From Chitinophagales bacterium (GTDB taxonomy: Bacteria > Bacteroidota > Bacteroidia > Chitinophagales > UBA10324), in the NCBI GenBank assembly GCA_026786335.1, contig JAJAYG010000286.1:1-14851 (forward strand): DNA of 14,851 nt, in the 5' to 3' direction. The notes under the pieces are model-generated. The model did no database searches and was not told the DNA's origin. It worked only from the letters and a program-made list of their open reading frames with translations. This document shows positions 1 to 7,582 of the stretch, in pieces; positions within the stretch are counted from its first letter, which is position 1; each line of letters starts with the position of its first letter. A program made the translations under genes and the position numbers.

Positions 1-872
1 GGATCAACACCGGCAACAGCCATTGAAACAATTCTTGCAAGTGGAATAAGATTGAGTTGCTTCAATATTTTTTCATTACATAAAATTAAAACAGCTGCAC
101 CATCATTAATGCCTGAAGAATTACCTGCTGTTACACTTCCGTCTTTTGTGAAAGCAGGTTTAAGTGATGCAAGTTTCTCCATTGATGTTGCTCGCGGATG
201 CTCATCTTTTGAAAAAGAAATTTTTTCACCTTTTTCATTCACCACCTCAGCATCAATTAATTCATCATTAAATTCTCCTGCAGCATGCGCCTTTTGATAT
301 TTTTGTTGGGAACTGAACGCAAATGCTTCCTGCTCTTCTCTGCTGATGTTCCATTTCTTAGCAACATTTTCAGCTGTTTCACCCATTGAAAACGGAAAAT
401 ATTTCTCGGCTAATTTTTTATTGGTGAATCGCCAGCCGATGGTAGTGTCATAAATTTCTGCCTTTCTCCCAAATGCTGTTTCAGATTTTGCCAATACAAA
501 AGGTGAACGGCTCATACTTTCTACACCACATGCAAAATAAATTTCTCCATCGCCGCAATCAATGCCGCGAGCCGCATTCATAATTGCATCTAGCCCGCTT
601 GCACACAGGCGATTTACGGTGCTGCCTGCGACTGAAATTGGTAACCCTGCAAGCAGTGCGGCCATGCGTGCAACATTTCTGTTGTCTTCACCGGCTTGAT
701 TGGCATCACCGAGAATTACATCTTCGATAAGATTTACATCAATATTTTTATTGCGATCAACAATGGCTTTGATCACCATTGCTGCTAAATCATCGGGGCG
801 GGTATTGCTCAATGCGCCACCATACCTTCCTATGGGCGTGCGCAAGGCATCAACAACAAAAACTTCATTCAT
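1..872 (-). CDS. pcaF: Thiolase, 3-oxoadipyl-CoA/acetyl-CoA acyltransferase type (partial, C-terminus outside window)
   Basis: This is the first ~290 codons of a thiolase, translated by hand from the ATG at 870-872; the gene continues past the left edge. The start MNEVFVVDALRTPIGRYGGA is typical of degradative thiolases. The nucleophilic cysteine is Cys90 in NRLCASGLDA. The segments GEDNRNVARMA (61-71) and DTTIGWRF closely resemble PcaF/PaaJ as I remember them. Near the cut end SVTAGNSSGINDGA is the conserved core, and the reading ends in AGVDP. The C-terminal ~110 residues, with the catalytic His and second Cys, are not visible. The family cleaves 3-ketoacyl-CoA with CoA, releasing acetyl-CoA (3-oxoadipyl-CoA in aromatic degradation); the exact substrate cannot be settled here. 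It lies 141 nt downstream of the peptidase gene on the same strand, so it probably has its own promoter. Confidence 0.93.
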   Translation of the reverse strand, partial: MNEVFVVDALRTPIGRYGGALSNTRPDDLAAMVIKAIVDRNKNIDVNLIEDVILGDANQAGEDNRNVARMAALLAGLPISVAGSTVNRLCASGLDAIMNAARGIDCGDGEIYFACGVESMSRSPFVLAKSETAFGRKAEIYDTTIGWRFTNKKLAEKYFPFSMGETAENVAKKWNISREEQEAFAFSSQQKYQKAHAAGEFNDELIDAEVVNEKGEKISFSKDEHPRATSMEKLASLKPAFTKDGSVTAGNSSGINDGAAVLILCNEKILKQLNLIPLARIVSMAVAGVD

Positions 873-1013
873 AAAATAAAATTAAAAGTGCAAATTAGGA
901 ATGAAAGATGAAAGTGATTGACGATGAACAATTGTTGGAAAGATTTTTACGATCGCAACTTCGCCGGAGTTTTTTTTACTCCTGTGGTGTTATAAGTTGA
1001 GCATAATTAAATT

Positions 1014-2186
1014 TCAAAAAACAGCAAATGATGTTGTTTCCAAACCGGCAATTTTGAAAAAATAAATTCCTTTTGAAATATTCGGTAGCTGAATTTTTAC
1101 AAACATATTTCCTGCTTCAATTTTTCCGCTTGCGATTTTTCTTCCCATCAAATCAAATATCTCCACTTCAGTTTCTGCATCTGCAGCAGTTTTCAAATTC
1201 AAATTGAAAACCGATTCGCTGAAATTAAAATAAACAGGGCCGTCATTAAAAATATTTTTATTCTTTTTTACAGTAAATGTTTGGGTGATTTTTAATTCAT
1301 TGTTTAAATAATATTCTGCTTTCCATAAACCTGGTTTTGTTGCAGGCACATCAATGTAACTCCACCAATAGAAGTACCAATACTCGGTTGGATGCGTGAA
1401 GTTGTAAGAGAACCACAATGAACCATCGGCAGCATACCATTTTATTTTGGAAACATCACCGGCTTGAACACCATAACCCTGCATCCAAAATGTTATTGCA
1501 TCATCATTGGTTGAGAAAATACTTTGTGTTGGAATTCTTTCTTTGAGTGTATCAAGCGTGGGAATAAAACCCATTAAACCGTGATCGATGATTCCAAAAC
1601 TATCAATGTACTGTAACTGATTTTGAAAAAGTGAAGTTGGATTTCCGCACGGCCCGCTGAAGGGATCAACATTGTAAAGCGAATCGTACCAAACTTCAAA
1701 ATGCAAATGTGGATCACTAGTATAACCGCTGCTGCCTACTTCGCCGATCTTTTGCCCGGCAACAACACTGTCACCCGTTTGCACTATGATCGAATTCAAT
1801 TTAAGATGCCCGTAGTAGGTATAATATTTTCCCTCATGCACAATGGAAACATAATTCCCCAGTCCGCCGCTCACTGCAGTTTTATTGCGATCGAAAAATG
1901 TATCAATGGTAAAAGTCACTTTGCCGTTTACAGCCGCATAAACATTTACGCCGCTATCCATTTGCGAAAAATTGCGGATCACAAAATCGGTTCCCTGATG
2001 GCCATCATAAGTTTTTATTCCGCAGTTATAATCTTCAATTCCATTAAACGACCAGTCAACATAATTCACCAGAAAAAAATCCTTGAGATAAGTGCCTTCT
2101 ATCGGCGTAATGAATGCAGGTGATTGTGCAGCAGCAGAAGTTGTGAATAAAGTGAGTAGAAAAATTTTAATGAGGTTGCTTTTCAT
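1014..2186 (-). CDS. Secreted M23 (LytM-type) metallopeptidase with T9SS C-terminal sorting domain
   Basis: 390 aa. Residues 1-20 form a signal peptide with a hydrophobic core and a small-residue end (TTSAAAQ). Residues ~55-175 are an M23 zinc peptidase domain. The expected zinc ligands are His63 and Asp67 (GHQGTDF) and His162 (DPHLHFEVW); His127 (YGHL) and His160 match the catalytic histidines. All key residues are present, so activity is expected. The family cuts peptidoglycan cross-bridges or other Gly-rich peptides. Residues ~215-310 are a Trp/Tyr-rich beta region of unknown type, possibly for binding. Residues ~325-390 are a T9SS type A sorting domain (EIFDLMGRKIASG, then KGIYFFKI), so the protein is predicted to cross the outer membrane and be released or anchored. 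It is divergent from the DUF4293 gene. Whether it acts on self or foreign cell walls cannot be read from sequence. Confidence 0.92.
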   Translation of the reverse strand: MKSNLIKIFLLTLFTTSAAAQSPAFITPIEGTYLKDFFLVNYVDWSFNGIEDYNCGIKTYDGHQGTDFVIRNFSQMDSGVNVYAAVNGKVTFTIDTFFDRNKTAVSGGLGNYVSIVHEGKYYTYYGHLKLNSIIVQTGDSVVAGQKIGEVGSSGYTSDPHLHFEVWYDSLYNVDPFSGPCGNPTSLFQNQLQYIDSFGIIDHGLMGFIPTLDTLKERIPTQSIFSTNDDAITFWMQGYGVQAGDVSKIKWYAADGSLWFSYNFTHPTEYWYFYWWSYIDVPATKPGLWKAEYYLNNELKITQTFTVKKNKNIFNDGPVYFNFSESVFNLNLKTAADAETEVEIFDLMGRKIASGKIEAGNMFVKIQLPNISKGIYFFKIAGLETTSFAVF

Positions 2187-2234
2187 TCCGCTTCAAAAAT
2201 GTTGTTTTCTTTGCTCCCGAAAAGTACTAATAAA

Positions 2235-2669
2235 ATGATACAGAGAATTCAAACTCTTTGGTTGATCCTGGCAATGGCCTGTGCAGTACTGCTGCTTTAT
2301 TTTCCGGTGTGGCAAATTTTTGATGGGGGAATTGAAGGCGGTATGGATGAGGTAGGTGCGGGTAAACATTTTTTTCTGCTCCCATTTGCTCCCATACTTT
2401 TTATTTTTCATTCCCTTGCCATTTATTCATTCAAAAACCGAAAGCGGCAATTGAACTTTTGTAACATTGATATTTTACTCTTCATCATTTATCTGATTGC
2501 TGTACTTGCAATTATTCAAACAGAAAATCAGATTTTTTCAGACTTTCATTTGGGTGATTTTAGATTCGGGGCGTTGCTGCCAATTATTGGAATTATTTTA
2601 AATCTAATGGCAAAGAGAGGCATTAAGAAAGATGAGGAGTTGGTGAGATCGATGGATCGGCTTAGGTGA
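2235..2669 (+). CDS. DUF4293 family integral membrane protein
   Basis: 144 aa from the ATG at 2235. An in-frame ATG at 2199 would add 12 residues, but the family characteristically begins MIQRIQT, which is what the 2235 start gives. Four hydrophobic segments are visible, at about residues 8-26, 48-66, 79-94 and 112-127 of this start. The polar C-terminal tail KKDEELVRSMDRLR is a hallmark of the family. DUF4293 proteins are small four-helix membrane proteins found mainly in Bacteroidota and have no established function. The start lies only 48 nt from the divergent peptidase start, so the two promoters must overlap or sit inside each other's 5' ends. It is followed by a 150-nt gap and then recA; read-through is possible but not shown. 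Confidence 0.85.
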   Translation: MIQRIQTLWLILAMACAVLLLYFPVWQIFDGGIEGGMDEVGAGKHFFLLPFAPILFIFHSLAIYSFKNRKRQLNFCNIDILLFIIYLIAVLAIIQTENQIFSDFHLGDFRFGALLPIIGIILNLMAKRGIKKDEELVRSMDRLR

Positions 2670-2684
2670 ATTGGCAGATTAAAA

Positions 2685-2719
2685 AATTAGGAATTAAGAA
2701 TTGGGAATCAGGAATTGAA
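2685..2719. repeat. Degenerate 7-bp tandem repeat (5 units)
   Basis: Five consecutive 7-mers can be read between the DUF4293 gene and recA: AATTAGG, AATTAAG, AATTGGG, AATCAGG, AATTGAA. All start with AAT, and four of the five start with AATT. They begin 15 nt after the DUF4293 stop and lie ~100 nt before recA. No known element is recognised. The pattern may be slippage-derived or part of a leader. Confidence 0.6.
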
Positions 2720-2819
2720 CGAGTGTGGAAAAATAAATATGGGTGCTTTAAAAAACGGTAAGGAATTCTTTCGCACTTTGGATTCCTTTCAAATGATCAT
2801 ATTAAAATCAAAATAGAAC

Positions 2820-3863
2820 ATGGCAGCAAATGCAAATCAGGAAAAAATGAAAGCCCTTAAGCTTACGATGGAAAAAATCGATAAGGCTTATGGCAAAGGA
2901 ACCATTATGAAATTGGGCGATACCATGATTGAACCCATTGAAGCAATTAGTACAGGTTCGGTAGGATTGGATATTGCTTTAGGAGTTGGCGGCTTCCCCA
3001 AAGGAAGAGTAATTGAAATTTATGGACCCGAATCTTCGGGGAAAACAACCTTAGCCATTCATGCCATTGCCGAGTCGCAGAAGAAAGGAGGCATTGCAGC
3101 TTTCATTGATGCAGAACATGCCTTCGATAAATCATATGCGCAGAACTTAGGTGTAGATGTAGAAAATCTTTTGATCTCGCAACCCGATAATGGTGAGCAG
3201 GCATTGGAAATTACTGAGAACCTAATTCGTTCGGGTGCAATCGACATTATCGTGATTGACTCTGTTGCTGCACTTACTCCACGCGGAGAAATTGAAGGCG
3301 AAATGGGTGATTCTAAAATGGGATTGCATGCACGACTGATGTCACAAGCATTGCGAAAACTCACGGGTACCATCAGCAAAACCGGTTGCTGCTGCATCTT
3401 TATTAATCAGCTTCGCGAAAAGATTGGTGTTATGTTCGGTAACCCCGAAACTACTACCGGCGGTAATGCTTTAAAGTTTTATGCAAGTGTGAGAATTGAT
3501 ATTCGCCGCATTGGACAAATAAAAGATGGCGATGTAGTAGTTGGAAATCGTGCAAGAGTAAAAGTGGTGAAGAACAAAGTTGCACCGCCATTCCGCCAAA
3601 CTGAATTTGATATTATGTATGGTAAAGGAATTTCTAAAACAGGTGAGATCGTTGATATGGGTGTTGATCTCAACATCATTCAAAAGAGCGGCTCTTGGTT
3701 TAGTTACGATACTAATAAGTTAGGGCAAGGAAGAGATTCAGTGGTTCAGCTTTTAAAAGATAACCCCGAACTTTCTGTAGAGATCGAGAACAAAATCAAA
3801 GTTGCGGTGTTAGGTACATTACCGGAAAAACCAAAGAAGAAGAAAGACGAAGCAGAAGATTAA
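2820..3863 (+). CDS. recA: RecA recombinase
   Basis: 347 aa, normal length. RecA forms ATP-dependent filaments on single-stranded DNA, catalyses strand exchange in recombination and repair, and acts in transformation. The Walker A motif is GPESSGKTT (69-77). The catalytic Glu is in DAEHA (Glu99). The Walker B strand is [10 protein letters not shown] (143-152). The DNA-binding loop L2 region spans about 194-215 ([13 protein letters not shown] and following). The lysine-rich, acidic C-terminal tail ([10 protein letters not shown]) is usual. All core motifs are intact. The ATG start gives the usual [13 protein letters not shown] opening; no Shine-Dalgarno sequence is visible, as expected in this phylum. 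The stop lies 47 nt before the OsmC-like gene on the same strand, so co-transcription is possible. No SOS-type operator was recognised upstream. ComM, which assists branch migration in transformation, is encoded in the same window but not adjacent. Confidence 0.98.
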   Translation: MAANANQEKMKALKLTMEKIDKAYGKGTIMKLGDTMIEPIEAISTGSVGLDIALGVGGFPKGRVIEIYGPESSGKTTLAIHAIAESQKKGGIAAFIDAEHAFDKSYAQNLGVDVENLLISQPDNGEQALEITENLIRSGAIDIIVIDSVAALTPRGEIEGEMGDSKMGLHARLMSQALRKLTGTISKTGCCCIFINQLREKIGVMFGNPETTTGGNALKFYASVRIDIRRIGQIKDGDVVVGNRARVKVVKNKVAPPFRQTEFDIMYGKGISKTGEIVDMGVDLNIIQKSGSWFSYDTNKLGQGRDSVVQLLKDNPELSVEIENKIKVAVLGTLPEKPKKKKDEAED

Positions 3864-3910
3864 TTCAATCAAACAGTTTTAACTCAAACAAAATAAATCA
3901 TAAACAAAAA

Positions 3911-4321
3911 ATGAAAAGATCAAGCACAGCAAAATGGAATGGCAGCGGTAAAGAAGGCAGCGGAACCATATCTTCAGAAAGCAAAGTATTAAACAACGCC
4001 ACCTTTTCAACGCGCACAAGATTTCAGGATGCAGAAGGCACAAGCCCCGAAGAATTAATTGCCGCTGCACATGCAGCATGTTTTTCAATGAAGCTGAGTT
4101 TTGTTCTCGGCGAAGCAGGATTTACTCCCGACTCCATCGAAACAACTTCAACAGTTGAAATTGGCACTGATACAATTACCAATTCTCATTTGGTGGTAAA
4201 AGCAAAAGTGCCCGGCATTACAGCCGAAAAATTTCAGGAATGCGCTGCAGATGCAAAAGAAAATTGCCCTGTATCAAAACTCTTGAATGCAAAAATTACA
4301 ATGGAAGCAACGCTGTTGTAA
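3911..4321 (+). CDS. osmC: OsmC family peroxiredoxin (organic hydroperoxide reductase)
   Basis: 136 aa, typical for the family. OsmC-type enzymes are cytoplasmic homodimers that reduce organic hydroperoxides using two cysteines. Here Cys57 lies in AAAHAACFSM, preceded by the conserved SPEELI segment with its glutamates (47-48). The resolving Cys119 is in ENCPVSKLLNAKI. An arginine near 35-37 (TRTRF) fits the catalytic Arg. The TSPEELIAAAHAACFSM block and the short length favour the OsmC branch over Ohr. The gene follows recA by 47 nt on the same strand and ends in a strong intrinsic terminator (4349-4382), which makes a recA-osmC transcript plausible. Substrate preference is not determined by the sequence. 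Confidence 0.94.
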   Translation: MKRSSTAKWNGSGKEGSGTISSESKVLNNATFSTRTRFQDAEGTSPEELIAAAHAACFSMKLSFVLGEAGFTPDSIETTSTVEIGTDTITNSHLVVKAKVPGITAEKFQECAADAKENCPVSKLLNAKITMEATLL

Positions 4322-4348
4322 ATTCTATTTTTTTGTAGAACTTTCTGT

Positions 4349-4382
4349 AGTTCGAAGTGTGTAAACGCTTCGAACTTTTTTT
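4349..4382 (+). terminator. Rho-independent terminator after the OsmC gene
   Basis: The left arm AGTTCGAAGTGT (4349-4360) pairs with ACGCTTCGAACT (4365-4376), giving 12 pairs with one G-U, around the loop GTAA. Seven T residues follow (4376-4382). It begins 28 nt after the OsmC stop codon and is the clearest intrinsic terminator in the window. Confidence 0.9.
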
Positions 4383-4540
4383 ATAGCATAAAGTTTTAGC
4401 CATCTCTATTGGGGTAATGATCAAGGATAATATTTTTAGGGAAATATTTTTTTTCTTAAAAATTCCTTAACAAAAAACAATTCTAAAAGCAGAGTCAGTC
4501 AAATTTACTTCTCTGTATTTTACAATTCTCTTCAAGCCCC

Positions 4541-4585
4541 CATCCCTGAATTCAGGGATATTAAAAATACCTGAATTCAGGGATG
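4541..4585. repeat. Perfect 16-bp inverted repeat with palindromic arms
   Basis: The arm CATCCCTGAATTCAGG (4541-4556) is the exact reverse complement of CCTGAATTCAGGGATG (4570-4585), separated by a 13-nt AT-rich spacer. Each arm also contains the palindrome CCTGAATTCAGG, and 4542-4559 is an 18-bp perfect palindrome by itself. It therefore can fold as one long hairpin or two small ones. It sits in the 322-nt gene-free stretch 4322-4643, which otherwise holds only the terminator at 4349-4382 and AT-rich sequence. It lies 58 nt before the arylsulfotransferase signal-peptide ATG. It could be an intergenic palindromic repeat, a bidirectional terminator or an operator; no T tract follows. Confidence 0.85.
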
Positions 4586-4643
4586 CCCTGCCCATTTTGC
4601 CATAATAACTTCGTGTCTTTCTTTTAATCATAAAACTATACTT

Positions 4644-4700
4644 ATGAAATTATATTTATTTTTTTTCTCCTTTGGTTTATTCAGCACCTTCGCTTTCTGA
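4644..4700 (+). pseudogene. Out-of-frame signal-peptide remnant of the downstream arylsulfotransferase-like gene
   Basis: An ATG at 4644 opens an 18-codon reading frame, MKLYLFFFSFGLFSTFAF, that ends at TGA 4698-4700. It looks like the start of a secretion signal: a Lys, then a Phe/Leu-rich core, then a small-residue end. The main arylsulfotransferase-like frame overlaps it one frame away. A run of eight T (4659-4666) lies within it. Removing one T would fuse this start to the main frame as MKLYLFFSPLVYSAPS. Confidence 0.6.
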
Positions 4701-6231
4701 TTGTTGGATGATCACCATTCTCTCCAGTGCCGGTGATTCCATTTACGCTGATCACAATATTGATTTGGGCTTTGAATTTAAGATCAATGACAATGGCTGC
4801 CTCACTTACTTTGATAAAACAGATTCCTCTTTTGCAATGCTTGATTCGGGTTACAACCTGATTAAAAAAATGCACATGGGAAATGGTTATAAAGCAAACA
4901 AGCATGAATTCAAAATTTTTCCGAATGGATATCGGCTTATGCAATGTTATGATGCCCAACAAATGGATATGACTTCTTATGGTGGCAAGCCCGATGCACA
5001 GGTAACAGGATTGGTTATACAAGAGATTGACTCCAATAACAATGTAATATTTGAATGGAGATCATGGGATCATTTTCTGGTGACTGATGCGGCTCCGGAT
5101 ATTTCTCTTACCGAACAGAACGTTGATTATGTACACTGCAATGCAATGGAACTTGATTTTGACGGCAACCTTTTACTGTCATCACGCAACATGGATGAGA
5201 TCACAAAAATTAATCTTAATAATGGAGATATCATGTGGCGCATGGGTGGCAAACACAACATGTATACATTCATTAACGACAACGATGCACCAAAACCTTT
5301 TTCACATCAACATCATTTCACACGCTTGCCAAACTCACACTACACCATGTTTGATAATGGAAACTATCAAAACCCAACCAGATCGTCAGCAAAAGAATTT
5401 GTATTGGATCAGGTAAATAAAACAGCAACACTTGTTTGGAGCTATTCGCACCCTACTGTAAACGGTTATGAAGTATTTGGATCGAGTTTAGGCAGCGTAC
5501 AATCGTTACCAAATGGTAACCGGTTAATTAATTGGGGACAAATTTCTCCTAACTCACCTTTTGCAAAGATTCCAAATTTTACCGAAGTTGATTCGAGCGG
5601 CAATATCGTTTGGGAATTTATTTTCGCAGATAGTTCTTATGTTTCATACCGCGCATTTAAACTGCCATGGGATCGGTGTAATCTAATCTCTGATTCTTCA
5701 TTAATTGCAAACAGCGTTTCAGAATTCTCTTCAGATTTGCAGTGGAACAATAATGCGAAGATTTCTGATTTAGTTTTAGAATATAAAGAGTGCAGTTCTT
5801 CATTTTGGATCGAAGTTCCCCTCGATACAAACTTTTATCACCTACCTGGTTTGCATCCAAACACATGTTACGATTGGCGTGTGCAATCCATTTGTGATAT
5901 TTATGCTGACAGTTTTTATACTACCTCCCACCACTTCGTAACATTAAATGCGGTAGCGGCATTTGAACCGGCATTCACGCAATCTCATTTTACTTTATAT
6001 CCCAATCCTGCAGTTGGTGAAACAGCCTTAAAATTTGCCAGCGCAATGAACTGCAATGCTGAAATAACGATTTATGATTTGCCCGGAGCAATAGCTTTTC
6101 ACAAGATATTATTTGTTCAAACAGGAACTAATAAGACAGAGGTTAACCTGCAAAGTTTAAAGCCGGGAGTATATATTGTTGAACTAAAACTAAGTTCAGG
6201 AAAATATTATCAGCAATTGGTAATTCAATAA
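4672..6231 (+). CDS. Arylsulfotransferase (ASST)-like secreted protein with Fn3-like and T9SS domains; 5' end damaged
   Basis: The frame is open from 4648 to 6231 but has no in-frame ATG until codon 13; the given start is a TTG, so the true start is uncertain. Residues ~1-330 resemble the bacterial arylsulfotransferase (beta-propeller) family. Seen are KHEFKIFPNGY (77-87), WRSWDHF, DYVHCNAMELD with His155, MWRMGGKHN (188-196), and SHQHHFTRLPN with His212/His214 and Arg218. These match the conserved His and Arg positions of the family, which moves sulfate between aryl groups; activity is not shown. Residues ~338-425 look like a fibronectin III module (CYDWRVQSIC). Residues ~440-519 are a T9SS type A sorting domain (LYPNPAVGE, then LKPGVYIVEL). 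A signal peptide is present just upstream in another frame, and homologues as I recall them carry further N-terminal sequence. The gene is probably frameshifted or deleted at its 5' end. Confidence 0.8.
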   Translation: MVYSAPSLSDCWMITILSSAGDSIYADHNIDLGFEFKINDNGCLTYFDKTDSSFAMLDSGYNLIKKMHMGNGYKANKHEFKIFPNGYRLMQCYDAQQMDMTSYGGKPDAQVTGLVIQEIDSNNNVIFEWRSWDHFLVTDAAPDISLTEQNVDYVHCNAMELDFDGNLLLSSRNMDEITKINLNNGDIMWRMGGKHNMYTFINDNDAPKPFSHQHHFTRLPNSHYTMFDNGNYQNPTRSSAKEFVLDQVNKTATLVWSYSHPTVNGYEVFGSSLGSVQSLPNGNRLINWGQISPNSPFAKIPNFTEVDSSGNIVWEFIFADSSYVSYRAFKLPWDRCNLISDSSLIANSVSEFSSDLQWNNNAKISDLVLEYKECSSSFWIEVPLDTNFYHLPGLHPNTCYDWRVQSICDIYADSFYTTSHHFVTLNAVAAFEPAFTQSHFTLYPNPAVGETALKFASAMNCNAEITIYDLPGAIAFHKILFVQTGTNKTEVNLQSLKPGVYIVELKLSSGKYYQQLVIQ

Positions 6232-6341
6232 ACCGCACAAGAAAATATTTACCTCAGAAATTACTGAGTCAATTATTAAATGCTACCAGGTGAGAAAGGA
6301 TTTGTCTTAAGGTTGATCAATCTTCTGCCTTGCTCTTAAGC

Positions 6342-6380
6342 TTATCGAAGCATTTAAGAACACTTCGATAAACTCAGTGT
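6342..6380. terminator. Overlapping hairpins between convergent genes (possible bidirectional terminator)
   Basis: TTATCGAAG (6342-6350) pairs exactly with CTTCGATAA (6363-6371). Overlapping it, ACACT (6360-6364) pairs with AGTGT (6376-6380). The two structures are mutually exclusive. They lie between two convergent genes that end at 6231 and 6415. No long T tract follows on either strand, so the terminator role is inferred from position. The sequence resembles short intergenic palindromes that recur in some Bacteroidota genomes. Confidence 0.45.
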
Positions 6381-6414
6381 GACAAAAACCAAGATTGTAA
6401 ATATTATCTGCACT

Positions 6415-7050
6415 TTACCTCAACATTTTAAATGCATGCACCCAATCGTTCTTTAAAAATCCTGGTATGCACCACAAGATCGCAAGTGGCTCAATCGCTC
6501 TTGCTGCTTCTGCTTTCCCCATGTCATCAGTTTCCCAGCCAAAGAGGTCAAGAATTTCAGTCACTTCTTTTCTGGCTTCATCATTATTTCCGCAAATGAA
6601 CATGGTTGGTTTGCCACCGGCAAAATCCGGATTTACCATTGAAGCACTTCCAACAGAATTAAAACATTTTACAAAATTTGCTTCAGGAAATTTTTTTTGC
6701 AATTCTTCCATCAGCGATTGATTGATGCTGGTTGTATATTTCAATACACCGTTTTCAGGCGGAGCAGAATCAATTGGGTTTGTGGTATCAATCACTGTTT
6801 TGTTTGCAAAGTTTGCAGCACCTGCAAGGCTGATTACATCTACTGCTGCATCACCTTTCACTGCTAAAACAATGAGGTCGCCAAACGCTGCTGCTTCTTC
6901 GAACGAGCCCGTTTTTCCATTGTTCTGGCTTTTCCATTCATGTTTTGATAACTCGCGGCTGCCGATCATTACATCGTAACCATGTTTAATAAATCCGCTT
7001 GCTAATGTTTTACCTACGGCTCCACTGCCGAGTATTCCAATTTTTTTCAT
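6415..7050 (-). CDS. NADP-binding protein of the F420-dependent oxidoreductase family
   Basis: 211 aa from the ATG at 7048-7050. The open frame extends 22 codons further to 7116, but the family starts directly with the Rossmann strand, MKKIGILGSGAVGKTLASGF, so 7050 is preferred. The dinucleotide loop is GSGAVG (8-13). SRE (31-33) at the end of the second strand fits NADP(H) recognition. DTTNPID (88-94) and KCFNSVGSASMVNP (128-141) are typical of the PF03807/NPR-like group. Archaeal members reduce F420 with NADPH. Bacteroidota generally do not make F420, so here the protein is better read as an NADP(H)-dependent reductase of unknown substrate. It is a single gene, convergent with the ASST-like gene and followed on its upstream side by a 281-nt AT-rich gap. 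Confidence 0.87.
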   Translation of the reverse strand: MKKIGILGSGAVGKTLASGFIKHGYDVMIGSRELSKHEWKSQNNGKTGSFEEAAAFGDLIVLAVKGDAAVDVISLAGAANFANKTVIDTTNPIDSAPPENGVLKYTTSINQSLMEELQKKFPEANFVKCFNSVGSASMVNPDFAGGKPTMFICGNNDEARKEVTEILDLFGWETDDMGKAEAARAIEPLAILWCIPGFLKNDWVHAFKMLR

Positions 7051-7274
7051 AGATTGTTTTTTTGTTTTTTGAAATGAAGAAAAAATTTTGTTGAAGATTA
7101 TTTTCTGTAAACACATGAAATAGAATTCAGTTCAGAAAATTACATGACGGCTGAGGGAATTAAATATTTTCTTTATTAAAAAAATAATTAAAATTATAAT
7201 TGAAGAATTGTACTTTGAAGCTTTGTGCTTATTTAAATTTTAAAGTGCCGCTCACCTGCATTCTCACATTTGAT

Positions 7275-7288
7275 TTTATCTTGCACCA
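7275..7288 (+). promoter_or_regulatory. Possible promoter element before the DUF4258-like remnant
   Basis: TTTATCTTGCACCA here is identical to the 14-mer just before the comM start (7914-7927). It contains TATCTTG, close to the Bacteroidota -7 element (TAnnTTTG). It lies ~45 nt before the GTG of the DUF4258-like remnant. The stretch 7051-7331 otherwise shows only AT-rich sequence. No convincing -33 TTG was seen at the right distance. Confidence 0.25.
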
Positions 7289-7331
7289 TTGATTCATCAA
7301 TTACTTTCTCAATTCAAAAAAATAATTCTTT

Positions 7332-7579
7332 GTGATAAAAATAATTCCACAAGCGAGAGTAAGAATGTTTGAGCAGAATATCTGTGAGGAAGAAGTTGAA
7401 TACACGATTGAAAATGGTGAACGCTTTAATGCCAAATATGGAAGATCTGGATTTCGTTGTAATTTATATTCGAAGAAAATTGGAAAGGAAATTTTTATAG
7501 CATAAAACAAGTTGAAGTATTTGTTGAACCCTAAGAAAATAATTTGATAGTTGTTTCTCTCAACTCAAAATTTTTCTAA
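7332..7579 (+). pseudogene. DUF4258-like small protein, frameshifted and interrupted
   Basis: From GTG 7332 (or ATG 7365) the frame reads IIPQARVRMFEQNICEEEV, then EYTIENGERFNAKYGRSGF, to IGKEIFIA and stops at TAA 7503-7505. The first part fits the DUF4258 start pattern (HAxxRMxxRxI, then a Glu-rich V.ytlenGe), although the usual His is Gln here. The missing end continues one frame away: KQVEVFVEP (from about 7508), a TAA at 7532-7534, then ENNLIVVSLNSKFF and TAA 7577-7579. One frameshift near 7500 plus one stop would restore an ~82-residue protein with the family's KxVEVxxE and LIVVS strands. DUF4258 proteins are small and are suspected toxin-like partners. The reading ends 3 nt before the DUF2283-like remnant, which fits a former two-gene operon. 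The family call comes from memory of motifs. Confidence 0.6.
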
Positions 7580-7582
7580 CTC

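Noticed and set aside
956..985. Terminator between the peptidase and thiolase genes
   Set aside because: GGAGT/ACTCC forms only a 5-bp stem with a homopolymer loop and has no T tract on the transcribed strand.
1701..2123. Rightward frame of 140 codons inside the peptidase gene
   Set aside because: It is antisense to a clear M23/T9SS gene and its translation has no recognisable domain.
2685..2719. CRISPR array
   Set aside because: The units are 7 bp, contiguous and without spacers.
3059..3397. Leftward frame inside recA
   Set aside because: Antisense shadow of a fully conserved gene.
6415..7050. F420-dependent enzyme in the strict sense
   Set aside because: The family name comes from archaeal members; nothing in the window suggests F420 synthesis, so only NADP(H) binding is claimed.
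7301..7510. Leftward 69-codon frame
   Set aside because: It is antisense to the DUF4258-like remnant, whose rightward translation carries the recognisable motifs.
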